Source: an uncultured Pseudomonadota bacterium
GTDB lineage: Bacteria; Desulfobacterota; BSN033; UBA1163
Length of the DNA stretch: 40,070 nucleotides
Direction: 5' to 3'
NCBI GenBank assembly: GCA_937124575.1
Contig: CAKZKY010000527.1
Location: forward strand, 1-40,070
The notes under the pieces were generated by a model. The model was given only the letters and a program-made list of their open reading frames with translations, did no database searches and was not told the origin of the DNA. The position numbers and the translations under genes are program-made. Below are positions 6,992 to 15,793 of the stretch, in pieces (positions within the stretch are counted from its first letter, which is position 1; the number at the start of each line of letters is the position of its first letter).

Positions 6992-7432
6992 TCAGATCTT
7001 TTCAAAGACAAGTTTTGAAATCAATTCTTCAATATCCACTGGTGGAAGGGTCTCACGAATTTTTCCTCCCGGCGGAATAATTTTTTCGGATCCTCCAGGA
7101 GTGATTTCAATATACTTTTCTCCGACCAGACCTTTTGTTTTAATCGAAGCTATCGCATCCTCCTGGATCTTTACATCCAAGGGCAGGCTCAAGACAATTC
7201 GGGCTTGATAATTTTCAAGGGTGATGCTCTTCACACGTCCCACCTCCACGCCTGCAATGACGATATTTGATCCCACCTTGACCCCTCCGCTGTTGGAGAA
7301 GATGGCATAGATTTCATAGCCTTTCCCTCCCACCACTTCTAATTTTCCAAGTTTGATAGAAAGGTATCCCAAGCAGAGGATTCCGACAAGAACGAATAGA
7401 CCCACAGCCAGCTCAACATCGAATTTTTTCAT
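6992..7432 (-). CDS. mlaD: MlaD-like MCE-domain protein
   Basis: MlaD is the periplasmic MCE ring anchored in the inner membrane that channels lipid between MlaC and the MlaFE transporter. The 146-aa protein has one N-terminal transmembrane helix (about 9-26) and an MCE domain (about 38-115) with GGVKVGSNIVIAGVEVGRV and TKGLVGEKYIEI, both hallmark MCE segments. It stops soon after the domain, as in E. coli MlaD. A GAGGTG lies 6 bases before ATG 7432. It is separated from mlaF by 317 bases that carry a repeat element. Confidence 0.93.
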   Translation of the reverse strand: MKKFDVELAVGLFVLVGILCLGYLSIKLGKLEVVGGKGYEIYAIFSNSGGVKVGSNIVIAGVEVGRVKSITLENYQARIVLSLPLDVKIQEDAIASIKTKGLVGEKYIEITPGGSEKIIPPGGKIRETLPPVDIEELISKLVFEKI

Positions 7433-7749
7433 CGCTTCACCTCTATTGCCCAGTAAATAAAAGTCAAAGGTAAAAAGGTAAACCCCGTTTAGAATTTTTT
7501 AACTTTCCAATGGAAAGGTTCACACCCCGATAGAAGCTAAGCTTCGCATGGGGCAAGCAGTGCGGGTTTCTAACGGGGTAAAGGCAAAGAAGCCGGTTTT
7601 GTTAATGGGTTAGGTCATTGGTCTTAAAGCATTCACCTTGTCTCTTTCCTTAACCCCCATTGGCATCCTCACCTTAACCTTAGCCTTGACCCATGAAAAA
7701 TTTTTACCATCCGAGAGTAACGCCATATCATGAATAATTTCTTGCTTTC
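7433..7749. other. Non-coding gap inside the mla operon
   Basis: This 317-base gap between mlaF and mlaD has no plausible gene. It holds a copy of the dispersed palindromic repeat (7480-7583) and a stretch with repeated TTAACC/CCTTAACC-like runs (about 7600-7700). No convincing promoter for mlaD was found, so mlaD-C-A either read through from mlaE-F or use a weak promoter I cannot identify. Confidence 0.6.
7480..7583 (+). repeat. Dispersed palindromic repeat, short copy
   Basis: The copy begins AAACCCCGTTTAGAA and ends TTTCTAACGGGGTAAAG, so the ends are inverted repeats of each other. The right part has the nested hairpin CCCC-gata-GAAGC-taa-GCTTC-gcat-GGGG. It is shorter than the copies at 18330 and 24836 because the middle is replaced. 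It points against the direction of the mla genes around it. Confidence 0.8.
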
Positions 7750-8496
7750 CTAATAGAGCTTGATAGGACCCTCCAGGCTTCCACTGATGAATTGCTGGAC
7801 GATTGGATCATCAGAGGAAAGAATCTCTTCCGGTGTGCCGATGAACTGGATGACTCCGTCGTGGAGCATGGCCACCTTCTGGGCAATCTGAAAGATCCTC
7901 GATAATTCGTGACTGACAATAATGGCTGTAAATCGGAGTTGTTGATGGACCGAACGAATCAGATCAAGAATGGTGTGAGCGATGACCGGGTCTAAGCCTG
8001 TGGTCGGTTCGTCAAAGAGCATGATCTCGGGTTTAGTGATCAAGGCTCGGGCAAATGCGGTCCGCTTCTGCATCCCTCCGCTGAGCTCAGCCGGAAATTT
8101 GTTTTCGGCTCCAGTCAACCCTACTTGATCGAGTGCATATAGCACCTTTTCGTAGATCTCTTTCTCACTCAGATTCGTCTTTTCACGAAGTGGAAAGGCC
8201 ACATTATCAAAGACGGTCAGGGAAGAGAAGAGGGCATTGCCTTGGAAGAGAAAACCGAAACGGCTCCTGAGCTCTTCTCTCTCTTTTCCTTTTAAGCCGC
8301 CAATTTCCTTCCCATCGATGAAGACATGGCCCTGGTCGGGTTTCATCAATCCAACGATATGCTTCAGTATGACACTTTTACCCTTGCCACTGCCTCCGAT
8401 GAGGGCAAGAATTTCGCCCCTTTCTATGGAGAGGGAGACTCCTTTGAGCACGGGAACACCGTTGAATGACTTGTAAATTCCTTCGATCCGGATCAT
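7750..8496 (-). CDS. mlaF: MlaF-like ABC transporter ATPase
   Basis: This is the ATPase of the MlaFED phospholipid transporter on the cytoplasmic face of the inner membrane. All ABC motifs are present: Walker A GGSGKGKS (34-41, with Lys where Ser or Ala is usual at the fifth place), Q-loop Q86, signature LSGGMQKR (139-146), Walker B LFDEPTTGLD (161-170), and the switch histidine in VSHEL. The length of 248 aa is typical. It starts 7 bases after the mlaE stop. No MlaB (STAS-domain) partner gene is present in the operon. Confidence 0.93.
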   Translation of the reverse strand: MIRIEGIYKSFNGVPVLKGVSLSIERGEILALIGGSGKGKSVILKHIVGLMKPDQGHVFIDGKEIGGLKGKEREELRSRFGFLFQGNALFSSLTVFDNVAFPLREKTNLSEKEIYEKVLYALDQVGLTGAENKFPAELSGGMQKRTAFARALITKPEIMLFDEPTTGLDPVIAHTILDLIRSVHQQLRFTAIIVSHELSRIFQIAQKVAMLHDGVIQFIGTPEEILSSDDPIVQQFISGSLEGPIKLY

Positions 8497-8503
8497 TTTC
8501 TTC

Positions 8504-9271
8504 TCAGAAGAGAAGCGACGTCATGATATAGTCCCAAAAAAGAATCAATACAGAAGAAAGAACCACAGCCTGAGTGGTTGCCTTACTTACCCCCTCGGCT
8601 CCAAATCCGGCATGATAACCCTTATAGCAGCAGACCCAAGTAATGATGGCACCGAAGCTGAAGGACTTATAGATTCCCTCTAGGACATCCTCCATCTTCA
8701 CGTAGTTGGCCATTTCGCCGAAATAAGTACCCTCTCCCATTCCAAGGAGTTTCCCGCCCACGAAATAACCGCCAAAAATCCCGACCACATCGAAGATAGC
8801 GGTAAGCAGGGGAAGGGCAATGATCCCTGCGATCAGCTTGGGGACGATGAGATAACGGAAAGGATTGAGGCCCATCAGCTCCATGGCATCCACCTGTTCG
8901 CTAATCCGCATGATCCCTATCTCTGCAGTCATGGCTGATCCGGCTCTTCCGGTCACCATGAGGCCAGAAAGGACAGGTCCCAACTCTTTGATAAGCGAGA
9001 GGGCGACCATGGGCCCAAGCAGGGCTGTTGAACCAAAGCGATTGAGGGTATAGTATCCTTGAAGACCCAGAACCATTCCTGAGAAGGCACCTGTCAGAAG
9101 GATGACCAAGGTCGATTGGTAGCCGATGAACCAGATCTGCCGGATGATCCAGGAAAATTTTAAAGGGGGTGTGACTGCACAGAAAAGGGTATGAAACAGG
9201 AAGAGTCCCATTTTACCCATTCCACGTAGCCACGAAAGCGTTAAGAATCCAAGCCTTCTGAGCACAATCAT
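8504..9271 (-). CDS. mlaE: MlaE-like permease of the phospholipid ABC transporter
   Basis: MlaE forms the membrane core of the MlaFED complex. The 255-aa protein is strongly hydrophobic, with about five or six membrane segments, and has the family's conserved loop ELGPVLSGLMVTGRAG (96-111) and EQVDAMELMG (125-134), the site that couples to the ATPase. It is the first gene of the mlaEFDCA operon. No Shine-Dalgarno precedes ATG 9271; the promoter found upstream would start transcription at or next to this ATG, so the mRNA may be leaderless. Confidence 0.93.
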   Translation of the reverse strand: MIVLRRLGFLTLSWLRGMGKMGLFLFHTLFCAVTPPLKFSWIIRQIWFIGYQSTLVILLTGAFSGMVLGLQGYYTLNRFGSTALLGPMVALSLIKELGPVLSGLMVTGRAGSAMTAEIGIMRISEQVDAMELMGLNPFRYLIVPKLIAGIIALPLLTAIFDVVGIFGGYFVGGKLLGMGEGTYFGEMANYVKMEDVLEGIYKSFSFGAIITWVCCYKGYHAGFGAEGVSKATTQAVVLSSVLILFWDYIMTSLLF

Positions 9272-9277
9272 AAAAAA

Positions 9278-9306
9278 ATTATGGCAAATATTATTTCGGA
9301 TGTCAA
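9278..9306 (-). promoter_or_regulatory. Sigma-70 promoter of the mla operon, placed for leaderless transcription
   Basis: On the minus strand TTGACA (9306-9301) is followed by a 17-base spacer and CATAAT (9283-9278). The expected transcription start, about 7 bases further, falls on or beside the mlaE ATG at 9271. The spacing is ideal and the -35 box perfect. Confidence 0.7.
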
Positions 9307-9359
9307 AATCTTTTCCTTACGGTCGAGCTTGACAGTGGACTACATAATTCTGCAATTTC

Positions 9360-9388
9360 TTGATTATTGAGGGTAGTTTTAGTATAGT
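9360..9388 (+). promoter_or_regulatory. Sigma-70-type promoter for the zinc-ribbon/recG operon
   Basis: TTGATT (9360-9365), a 17-base spacer and TATAGT (9383-9388) stand 75 bases before the ATG at 9463. The leader between them is a purine-rich GGGATGAGGGA-like run. Confidence 0.55.
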
Positions 9389-9462
9389 CCCTTTTGAGTT
9401 TGGGATGAATGACGAAGGGGGAGGGATGAGGGAAGAGGGATGGGAGAGGCGAGGGAGGTTTG

Positions 9463-9648
9463 ATGAAGAAGAAATTGGAAGAGCAGGTGGTTCAAAGGTT
9501 TCCTTATCGGTGTCCGTATTGTGATCAGGTCGTTTCTTATGATCATTCTAAATTGAAGGAAGGAGAGAATGAGATTCAGTGTCCATTCTGTAAAAAGATA
9601 TATATCAAAGTCGTTTCAGCTCAGGTGGGGAAAAGGAAGAGAAGATAG
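9463..9648 (+). CDS. Small zinc-ribbon protein upstream of recG
   Basis: This 61-aa basic protein has two CPxC knuckles, CPYC and CPFC, about 20 residues apart, which would form one zinc ribbon, and a Lys/Arg tail (GKRKRR) suited to nucleic-acid or ribosome contact. ATG 9463 is preferred to the TTG at 9460 because GGGAGG lies about four bases upstream. The stop TAG abuts the recG ATG (TAGATG), so the two are translationally coupled. I do not recognise a named family. The coupling suggests a role near DNA repair or replication, but that is inference. Confidence 0.75.
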   Translation: MKKKLEEQVVQRFPYRCPYCDQVVSYDHSKLKEGENEIQCPFCKKIYIKVVSAQVGKRKRR

Positions 9649-11781
9649 ATGCTGAGGTCCAGGTCACCACATTTTCGAAATCGGCTTCTCACTCCCATCC
9701 AGTATGTGAAAGGGGTCGGACCGAGATTAGCCAAACTCTTTGAGAAGAAAGGAATCCTCACCGTTGAGGATGGCCTCTACTTTCTACCGAGAGCCTATGA
9801 GGACCGAAGGCATTTGAAGAAGATTTCTGAACTGAAAGCTGGAAGAAAAGAGACCGGTTTTGGTGAAATCCTGCTTTCAGGAGTGGCCCTTTATCAGAAT
9901 AACCGGAAGAGGATCTTTGAGGCTGTGGTCGGAGATGGAAGCGGCACGATCACCCTAAAGTGGTTTCGCGGAAATGAGCGGTATCTCCGGGACCGATTTA
10001 AGAAGGGTCGCCGGCTCATCTTTTCAGGTGAGGTCAGGTGGTTCAATTATCAAAAGGAGATCCATCACCCGGATGTAGAGATCGTAGAAGGAGATATCGA
10101 GGAGGATTACCTTAATTTTAAACGGATCGTCCCAATCTATTCAGAGACTGAAGGGCTCTATCAGAGGACATTGCGGCGTTTGATGAAGACCATTGTGGAT
10201 GGATATTCGGATGAGCTCTCCAGCCCCATTCCGAAAGAGATTGTGGAACGACAGGACCTGATCGATTTTTCAGAAGCCTTCCGCAGGGTCCATTTCCCGC
10301 CGGACGGAGAATCCATCGAAAAGCTCAATCAACAGCGTTCTGACGGACATCGGAGGATCATCTTCGATGAATTTTTCTTTCTTGAATTAGGCCTCGCATT
10401 GAGGAAGAAAGGCCTATCCCTCGAAACAGGCATCTCTTTTAAAACGGAAGGAACGCTTTCAAAGAAGCTGATGAGTCAACTTTCTTTTCGATTAACAGGA
10501 GCACAGCAAAGGGTGTTAGCAGAGATTGTGGAGGATATGGAGAAATCTACCCCCATGAACCGGCTGATTCAAGGAGACGTAGGTAGTGGTAAGACGATCG
10601 TTGCTCTCTTATCGGCACTGCGGGCAGTGGAGTGTGGATTCCAGACCGCCATTATGGCACCGACCGAAGTTTTGGCCGAACAGCATTACCTCACGATCCA
10701 TCGTTGGGTAGAGCCTTTGGGCGTTCGGGTGGTGCTATTGACGAGCCATATCAAGGGTTCTGAGAGGGAAGAGATTTATGAGCAGATCAGAGGAGGGGAG
10801 GTTCAGATCGTCATTGGAACCCATGCAGTGATTCAGGAACAGGTCGAATTTCATCGTCTGGGCCTTGCGATTATTGATGAACAACATAAGTTCGGTGTCG
10901 TCCAGAGGGGATTACTAAAGAAGAAGGGAGAAAACCCCGATGTTCTGGTGATGACGGCCACTCCCATTCCCCGAACCCTTGCCATGACACTTTATGGTGA
11001 TCTGGATATCTCGCTGATCGATGAGATGCCTCCCGGAAGGATGCCTGTGGAGACAAAAGTTTTTCCAGAATCGGGAAGAGGGAGGGTTTACCGGATTGTT
11101 GAGGAGGAGGTTAAAAAAGGTCGGCAGGCCTTTATTGTCTATCCGCTGGTAGAGGAGTCTGAGAAGCTTGACCTCAAAGATGCGACCCAGATGGCAGATC
11201 ATCTTCAAAAAGATGTTTTCCCTCAGTTTCGAATCGGGTTGCTTCATGGCCGGATGAAGAGCGATGAAAAAGAAGCTATGATGATGGAGTTCAAAGAGGG
11301 TAAGATTCAGATCTTGGTTGCAACGACCGTCATTGAGGTTGGAATTGATATTCCCAATGCCTCGATCATGGTTGTCGAACATGCAGAGCGGTTTGGTCTC
11401 TCTCAACTTCATCAATTAAGGGGGAGGATTGGCCGGGGACAGTATCCTTCCCAATGTATTCTCCTCGCCCAATACCGATCCTCTGAGGAGGCGAGAATTC
11501 GTCTTCGCGCCATGGAACAGACAAACGACGGGTTTAAGATTGCCGAGCAGGATCTGGAATTGAGGGGACCAGGCGACTTCTTTGGAATCCGGCAGTCGGG
11601 TTTGCCCGATTTCAGAGTGGCCCATATCCTGCGCGACACGCCCATTTTAATTGAAGCCAGAAAGGAAGCCTTCCGTCTAATCCAGAAAGATCCGAACCTG
11701 GAAGAACCTTCCCATCAAGGGCTGAGAGAGGTATTGATGAGGCGATGGAAGGGAAGGTTGGAGTTAGCCACGATTGGATGA
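9649..11781 (+). CDS. recG: ATP-dependent DNA helicase RecG
   Basis: RecG reverses stalled replication forks and branch-migrates Holliday junctions. The 710-aa protein has the N-terminal wedge/OB region (about 1-270, including YVKGVGPRLAKLFEKKGI), Walker A GDVGSGKT (309-316), DEQH (410-413) followed by KFG, TATPIPRTLAMTLYGDLD (motif III region), TTVIEVGIDIPNA, and the motif VI segment QLRGRIGRG. C-terminal RecG-specific residues DLELRGPGDFFGIRQSG are also present. The length is normal. It is translationally coupled to the zinc-ribbon gene. No terminator was seen after it. Confidence 0.97.
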   Translation: MLRSRSPHFRNRLLTPIQYVKGVGPRLAKLFEKKGILTVEDGLYFLPRAYEDRRHLKKISELKAGRKETGFGEILLSGVALYQNNRKRIFEAVVGDGSGTITLKWFRGNERYLRDRFKKGRRLIFSGEVRWFNYQKEIHHPDVEIVEGDIEEDYLNFKRIVPIYSETEGLYQRTLRRLMKTIVDGYSDELSSPIPKEIVERQDLIDFSEAFRRVHFPPDGESIEKLNQQRSDGHRRIIFDEFFFLELGLALRKKGLSLETGISFKTEGTLSKKLMSQLSFRLTGAQQRVLAEIVEDMEKSTPMNRLIQGDVGSGKTIVALLSALRAVECGFQTAIMAPTEVLAEQHYLTIHRWVEPLGVRVVLLTSHIKGSEREEIYEQIRGGEVQIVIGTHAVIQEQVEFHRLGLAIIDEQHKFGVVQRGLLKKKGENPDVLVMTATPIPRTLAMTLYGDLDISLIDEMPPGRMPVETKVFPESGRGRVYRIVEEEVKKGRQAFIVYPLVEESEKLDLKDATQMADHLQKDVFPQFRIGLLHGRMKSDEKEAMMMEFKEGKIQILVATTVIEVGIDIPNASIMVVEHAERFGLSQLHQLRGRIGRGQYPSQCILLAQYRSSEEARIRLRAMEQTNDGFKIAEQDLELRGPGDFFGIRQSGLPDFRVAHILRDTPILIEARKEAFRLIQKDPNLEEPSHQGLREVLMRRWKGRLELATIG

Positions 11782-11967
11782 AACTCAACGATGAAATTGG
11801 CAGGATTCAGGGCCAATGGAATTGAAAAGGGGTATAAAGTGTGTTAACCAATGACCATTGAGAAGCTCATGGTTAGGGATAAGGTTAAAGTTTGAATGGA
11901 ACCTAAATAGAGCGATTCACCCTATCTCACAAGGGAGGCAGGGGCAAACACTTCAAAGAGGGATAAT

Positions 11968-13155
11968 ATGGAATTTCACCCAGAGGGTTTAGGTTTTCAC
12001 CGGATGATGCGTTTGCCGCCCTATATCTTCGGCATTGTCAATCAGCTTAAAATGGAGGCCCGAAGAAGAGGAGAGGATATCATTGATCTGGGCATGGGAA
12101 ACCCCGATCTGCCCACCCCCAAACATATTGTCAACAAATTGATCGAAGCGGTTAAGAACCCGAGAAATCATCGATACTCTGCATCGAAGGGAATTTATAA
12201 GCTTCGCCTGGCTATCACCGATTGGTATCGGAACCGATACGATGTGGACCTTGATCCGGAAACTGAGGCCGTGGTAACGATTGGCGTAAAAGAGGGAATC
12301 GGCCATCTCGTTCTGGCAACGCTGGGGCCTGGAGATGTGGTATTAGTGCCTGATCCAACTTATCCCATTCATGCCTATTCGGTTGTTATTGCGGGAGGGG
12401 ATCTGAGGTCCGTTCCTTTGATGGGGGAGGGCGATTTCTTCGGGAGGTTGGCCACAGCGACGAAGCAGACCTGGCCACATCCCAAGATGCTCATCGTCAG
12501 TTTTCCCCATAATCCCACGACCAAAGTCGTTGATCTCGACTTCTTCGAGAGGCTTGTGGAGTTTGCAAGGGATCATCGGCTCATGATCGTCCATGACCTT
12601 GCCTATGCCGATATTGTCTTTGATGGATATAGGGCTCCAAGCCTTCTTCAGGTCAAAGGAGCCAAAGAGATCGGAGTCGAGTTTTTTTCTCTCTCAAAAA
12701 GTTACAACATGGCTGGCTGGCGGGTTGGATTTGCTGTTGGAAACCAACAGATGATCACTGCACTGGCCAGGCTGAAGAGTTATTTTGACTATGGCACCTT
12801 TCAACCCATTCAGATTGCGGCCATCATTGCGCTCAATGAAGATCAGTCCTGCGTTCGAGAGACGGCAGCAATATATCAGAAAAGAAGAGATACCCTCATC
12901 CATGGGTTGAAGCGGGTGGGATGGGAGATTGAAAGACCAAAAGGAACGATGTTCGTATGGGCGGAGATCCCAAAACCGTTTCAGAAGATGGGGTCTCTTG
13001 ACTTTACAAAATTTCTTCTTCGAGAAGGAAAGGTGGCCGTTTCTCCAGGGATCGGTTTCGGAGAGTATGGAGAGGGTTTTGTCCGGTTTGCTCTGGTGGA
13101 GAATGAGTCTCGAATCAAACAGGCGGTCAAAGGGATTCAGAAGGCGCTGAGGTAA
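11968..13155 (+). CDS. alaC: Class I/II PLP aminotransferase, AlaC-like alanine transaminase
   Basis: This is a fold-type I aminotransferase of the group containing AlaC and LL-diaminopimelate aminotransferase. It has the N-terminal substrate segment [14 protein letters not shown] (38-51), the PLP-contacting N182 (HNPTT), D210-x-x-Y-A-D, and the Schiff-base lysine K244 in [15 protein letters not shown]. The length of 395 aa is normal. In related genomes this gene precedes hom; AlaC makes alanine from pyruvate and glutamate, but the exact amino acid cannot be read from sequence. ATG 11968 is preceded by GAGGG at about 6 bases. Hom follows after a 179-base gap that carries an inverted repeat. 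Confidence 0.88.
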   Translation: MEFHPEGLGFHRMMRLPPYIFGIVNQLKMEARRRGEDIIDLGMGNPDLPTPKHIVNKLIEAVKNPRNHRYSASKGIYKLRLAITDWYRNRYDVDLDPETEAVVTIGVKEGIGHLVLATLGPGDVVLVPDPTYPIHAYSVVIAGGDLRSVPLMGEGDFFGRLATATKQTWPHPKMLIVSFPHNPTTKVVDLDFFERLVEFARDHRLMIVHDLAYADIVFDGYRAPSLLQVKGAKEIGVEFFSLSKSYNMAGWRVGFAVGNQQMITALARLKSYFDYGTFQPIQIAAIIALNEDQSCVRETAAIYQKRRDTLIHGLKRVGWEIERPKGTMFVWAEIPKPFQKMGSLDFTKFLLREGKVAVSPGIGFGEYGEGFVRFALVENESRIKQAVKGIQKALR

Positions 13156-13159
13156 AGGC

Positions 13160-13261
13160 TGGAATGTTGGAATAAATGGAGGATTGGAAAGGATGGTTTT
13201 ATCAAGGAGGTTAAAGAGATTATTTGATAAGGATCCTTATTCCATTTTTTTCAATATTCCA
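13160..13261. repeat. Inverted-repeat element between the aminotransferase gene and hom
   Basis: A 21-base arm at 13160-13180 is repeated inverted at 13241-13261 with 18 of 21 positions matching. Inside lies a perfect 14-bp palindrome, ATAAGGATCCTTAT (13227-13240), followed by a T-run. The element could act as a terminator or be a small mobile remnant (MITE-like). Confidence 0.7.
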
Positions 13262-13334
13262 TGATACCAGGAAGGATGATACCTGCAGAGGGCGGTGAGT
13301 TAAACTGCAGAAAGCATCACGAAAGGGAGTGGGT

Positions 13335-14648
13335 ATGAAGGACATTAAGGTTGGGCTGATCGGTTTTGGAACAGTCGGGTCTGGTGTGGTGAAGATTCTT
13401 CAAAAAAACTCCAAACTGATTGAAAAGAGGATGGGCGCAAAGCTGATCTTGAAGAAGGTCGCCGATGTGGATTTAACGACGGATCGTGGAGTGAGGTTAA
13501 AACCTGAGATCCTCACGCGGAGAGCCGATGAGGTGATCCAAGATCCTGAAATTGATATTGTCATGGAGCTGGTTGGTGGCATTGAACCTGCCAAGACATT
13601 TATTCTTCAAGCAATCCGAAACCGAAAACATATCGTGACCGCCAATAAGGCCCTGTTAGCCCTTCATGGCGATGAGATCTTCAGAGAAGCCAATCGTTTT
13701 GGAGTGGATGTGAATTTTGAGGCCTCGGTCGGAGGAGGTATTCCTCTGATTCGCTCAATCAAAGAGGGGCTGGTAGCGAATCGGGTTGAGTCGATCTTTG
13801 GAATTCTGAACGGAACCTCCAACTACATCCTTACCAAAATGACGGACGAAGGCAGAGGATTTAAGGATGTGTTAAAGGAAGCCCAGGAAAAGGGATATGC
13901 AGAGGCAGATCCGACGTATGATGTTGAGGGAATTGATGCTGCACATAAACTGACGATTCTGATTCGTCTGGCTTTTGGTACGATCATCCGATTTCAAGAT
14001 GTCTTTATTGGCGGGATCTCAGAGATCACGCCTCTCGATATCCAATTCAGCAAGGAATTCGGTTACCGGATTAAGCTCCTTGCCATTGCGAAGATGGATC
14101 AGGGAAGGATAGAAGCGAGGGTCCATCCGACCCTGATTCCTGAGAGTCATCTTTTAGCTACGGTGGGTGGAGTCTTCAATGCCATCTATGTCAAAGGGGA
14201 TGCGGTTGGTCCTACACTCTTTTATGGTCAAGGGGCTGGACAGATGCCCACTGGAAGCGCTGTGGTGGGCGATCTGGTGGAGTTGGGCAGAAACCTTCTT
14301 GCTCGGGCTTCCCAGAGGCGTGTGCCCCCTCTCTCTTTCCAGGAATCGGCCATTGAGAAGTTTCCACTGAAGAAGATTGGCGAGGTGGTGATGCCATTCT
14401 ATATACGATTTTCAGCCTTAGATCGTCCAGGTGTGCTTTCAAAGATTTCTGGGATTCTGGGAAAGAACAATATTAGCATTTCCTCTGTCATCCAGAAGGG
14501 GAGACAGATCAATGGGGCGGTTCCCGTGGTGATGATGACCCACGAAGCGAAGGAGAAGAGTGTGCATCAGGCGCTTAGAGAGATTGATCGGCTAGGAGTC
14601 ATCTTAGGAAAGACGGTCTTCATCCGTGTCGAGAATGAGCTGGAGTAG
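13335..14648 (+). CDS. hom: Homoserine dehydrogenase
   Basis: It reduces aspartate semialdehyde to homoserine, the branch point to threonine and methionine. The 437-aa protein has an NAD(P)-binding motif GFGTVGSG (10-17), the catalytic region with TANKALLALHG and NFEASVGGGIPLI, the homoserine-binding segment GILNGTSNYILTKM, and EAQEKGYAEADPTYDVEGIDAAHK (family signature around 185-210). A C-terminal ACT domain (about 355-435, starting FYIRFSALDRPGVLSKIS) points to feedback control by threonine. ATG 13335 has GGAG five bases upstream; a GTG at 13329 does not. ThrC follows after 92 bases. Confidence 0.97.
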   Translation: MKDIKVGLIGFGTVGSGVVKILQKNSKLIEKRMGAKLILKKVADVDLTTDRGVRLKPEILTRRADEVIQDPEIDIVMELVGGIEPAKTFILQAIRNRKHIVTANKALLALHGDEIFREANRFGVDVNFEASVGGGIPLIRSIKEGLVANRVESIFGILNGTSNYILTKMTDEGRGFKDVLKEAQEKGYAEADPTYDVEGIDAAHKLTILIRLAFGTIIRFQDVFIGGISEITPLDIQFSKEFGYRIKLLAIAKMDQGRIEARVHPTLIPESHLLATVGGVFNAIYVKGDAVGPTLFYGQGAGQMPTGSAVVGDLVELGRNLLARASQRRVPPLSFQESAIEKFPLKKIGEVVMPFYIRFSALDRPGVLSKISGILGKNNISISSVIQKGRQINGAVPVVMMTHEAKEKSVHQALREIDRLGVILGKTVFIRVENELE

Positions 14649-14740
14649 TGAGTCAGAAAGTCGAATGGTCTTTTAATCAATTCGTTAAAGAGATTAGACT
14701 AACCGGAGATACGACGATGAGATAATTTGAGGAAGAGAAT

Positions 14741-15793
14741 ATGTGGCGCGGTGTGATTCGAGAATACCAGGATTATTTGCCAGTTAAAAGAGAAGAGAGT
14801 ATCGTCACCCTCCTTGAAGGAAACACCCCTCTTATTCCTTCTTTCCGAATCAATAGAGAGATTCTTCCAGGAATAAAGCTCTTTTTCAAATATGAAGGTC
14901 TCAATCCGACCGGTTCTTTTAAAGACCGGGGGATGACGGTTGCCGTCTCAATGGCAAGAGAGATGGGGTCAAAAGCCGTTATCTGTGCCTCAACAGGAAA
15001 CACCTCTGCTTCAGCAGCGGCCTATGCGGCAAGAGCGGGGATGAAGGCCTATGTCCTCATCCCAGAGGGCAAGATCGCTTTAGGGAAGTTATCCCAGGCC
15101 ATGGCCCATGGTGCGGAGGTGATTCAGATTGAAGGCAATTTTGATGAAGCCCTTCAGATTGTGAGAGAGATTTCGGAGACCGAACCGATCACTTTGGTCA
15201 ACTCACTTAACCCTTATCGGATTGAAGGTCAGAAGACAGCCGCTTTTGAGGTGGTTGATCATCTGGGCTTCGCACCTACTTATCACTGTCTTCCTGTTGG
15301 CAATGCTGGGAATATTACAGCTTACTGGAAAGGGTATAAGGAGTACTGGGAGAAGGGTAGAGCCGATACGCTTCCTAAGATGTTAGGATTTCAAGCCGAA
15401 GGGGCGGCGCCCATTGTGAGGGGCAAGGCAGTGGAGAAACCCGAGACGATTGCCACTGCTATCAGGATTGGCAATCCAGCAAGCTGGAAGCAGGCCGAGG
15501 CAGCCCGAGATGAATCAGGCGGTTTGATCGATATGGTGAGTGACGAGGAGATCCTTGAGGCCTATCAATTGCTGGCCAGTTTGGAAGGGATTTTTTGCGA
15601 ACCTGCATCAGCTGCTTCTCTGGCGGGCGTGATCAAACTGCATCGAAAAGGATTTTTCAAAAAGGATGAGACTACTGTTCTGACGATTACCGGTCATGGT
15701 TTAAAAGATCCCGACATTGCCATTCGGGTTTCCCAGAAAACGACTTCATTGCCTCCTAAAAAAGAGAAGGTCCTTGAATATCTCAATCTTTGA
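14741..15793 (+). CDS. thrC: Threonine synthase
   Basis: This PLP enzyme converts O-phosphohomoserine to threonine. The 350-aa protein is of the short class: LLEGNTPLIPS (24-34), then NPTGSFKDRG with the PLP lysine K61, ASTGNTSASAAAYAARAG (phosphate-binding and Ser/Asn contacts), LPVGNAGNITAYWKGY for the cofactor phosphate, and a C-terminal TITGHGLKDP. Its stop codon touches the start of the next gene (TGAATG), so the following deacetylase-like gene is co-translated. No GHMP-type homoserine kinase is present between hom and thrC. Confidence 0.97.
   Translation: MWRGVIREYQDYLPVKREESIVTLLEGNTPLIPSFRINREILPGIKLFFKYEGLNPTGSFKDRGMTVAVSMAREMGSKAVICASTGNTSASAAAYAARAGMKAYVLIPEGKIALGKLSQAMAHGAEVIQIEGNFDEALQIVREISETEPITLVNSLNPYRIEGQKTAAFEVVDHLGFAPTYHCLPVGNAGNITAYWKGYKEYWEKGRADTLPKMLGFQAEGAAPIVRGKAVEKPETIATAIRIGNPASWKQAEAARDESGGLIDMVSDEEILEAYQLLASLEGIFCEPASAASLAGVIKLHRKGFFKKDETTVLTITGHGLKDPDIAIRVSQKTTSLPPKKEKVLEYLNL

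Noticed and set aside
10915-11415. 166-aa minus-strand ORF inside recG
   Set aside because: It is the complement of conserved helicase motifs and has no family pattern.
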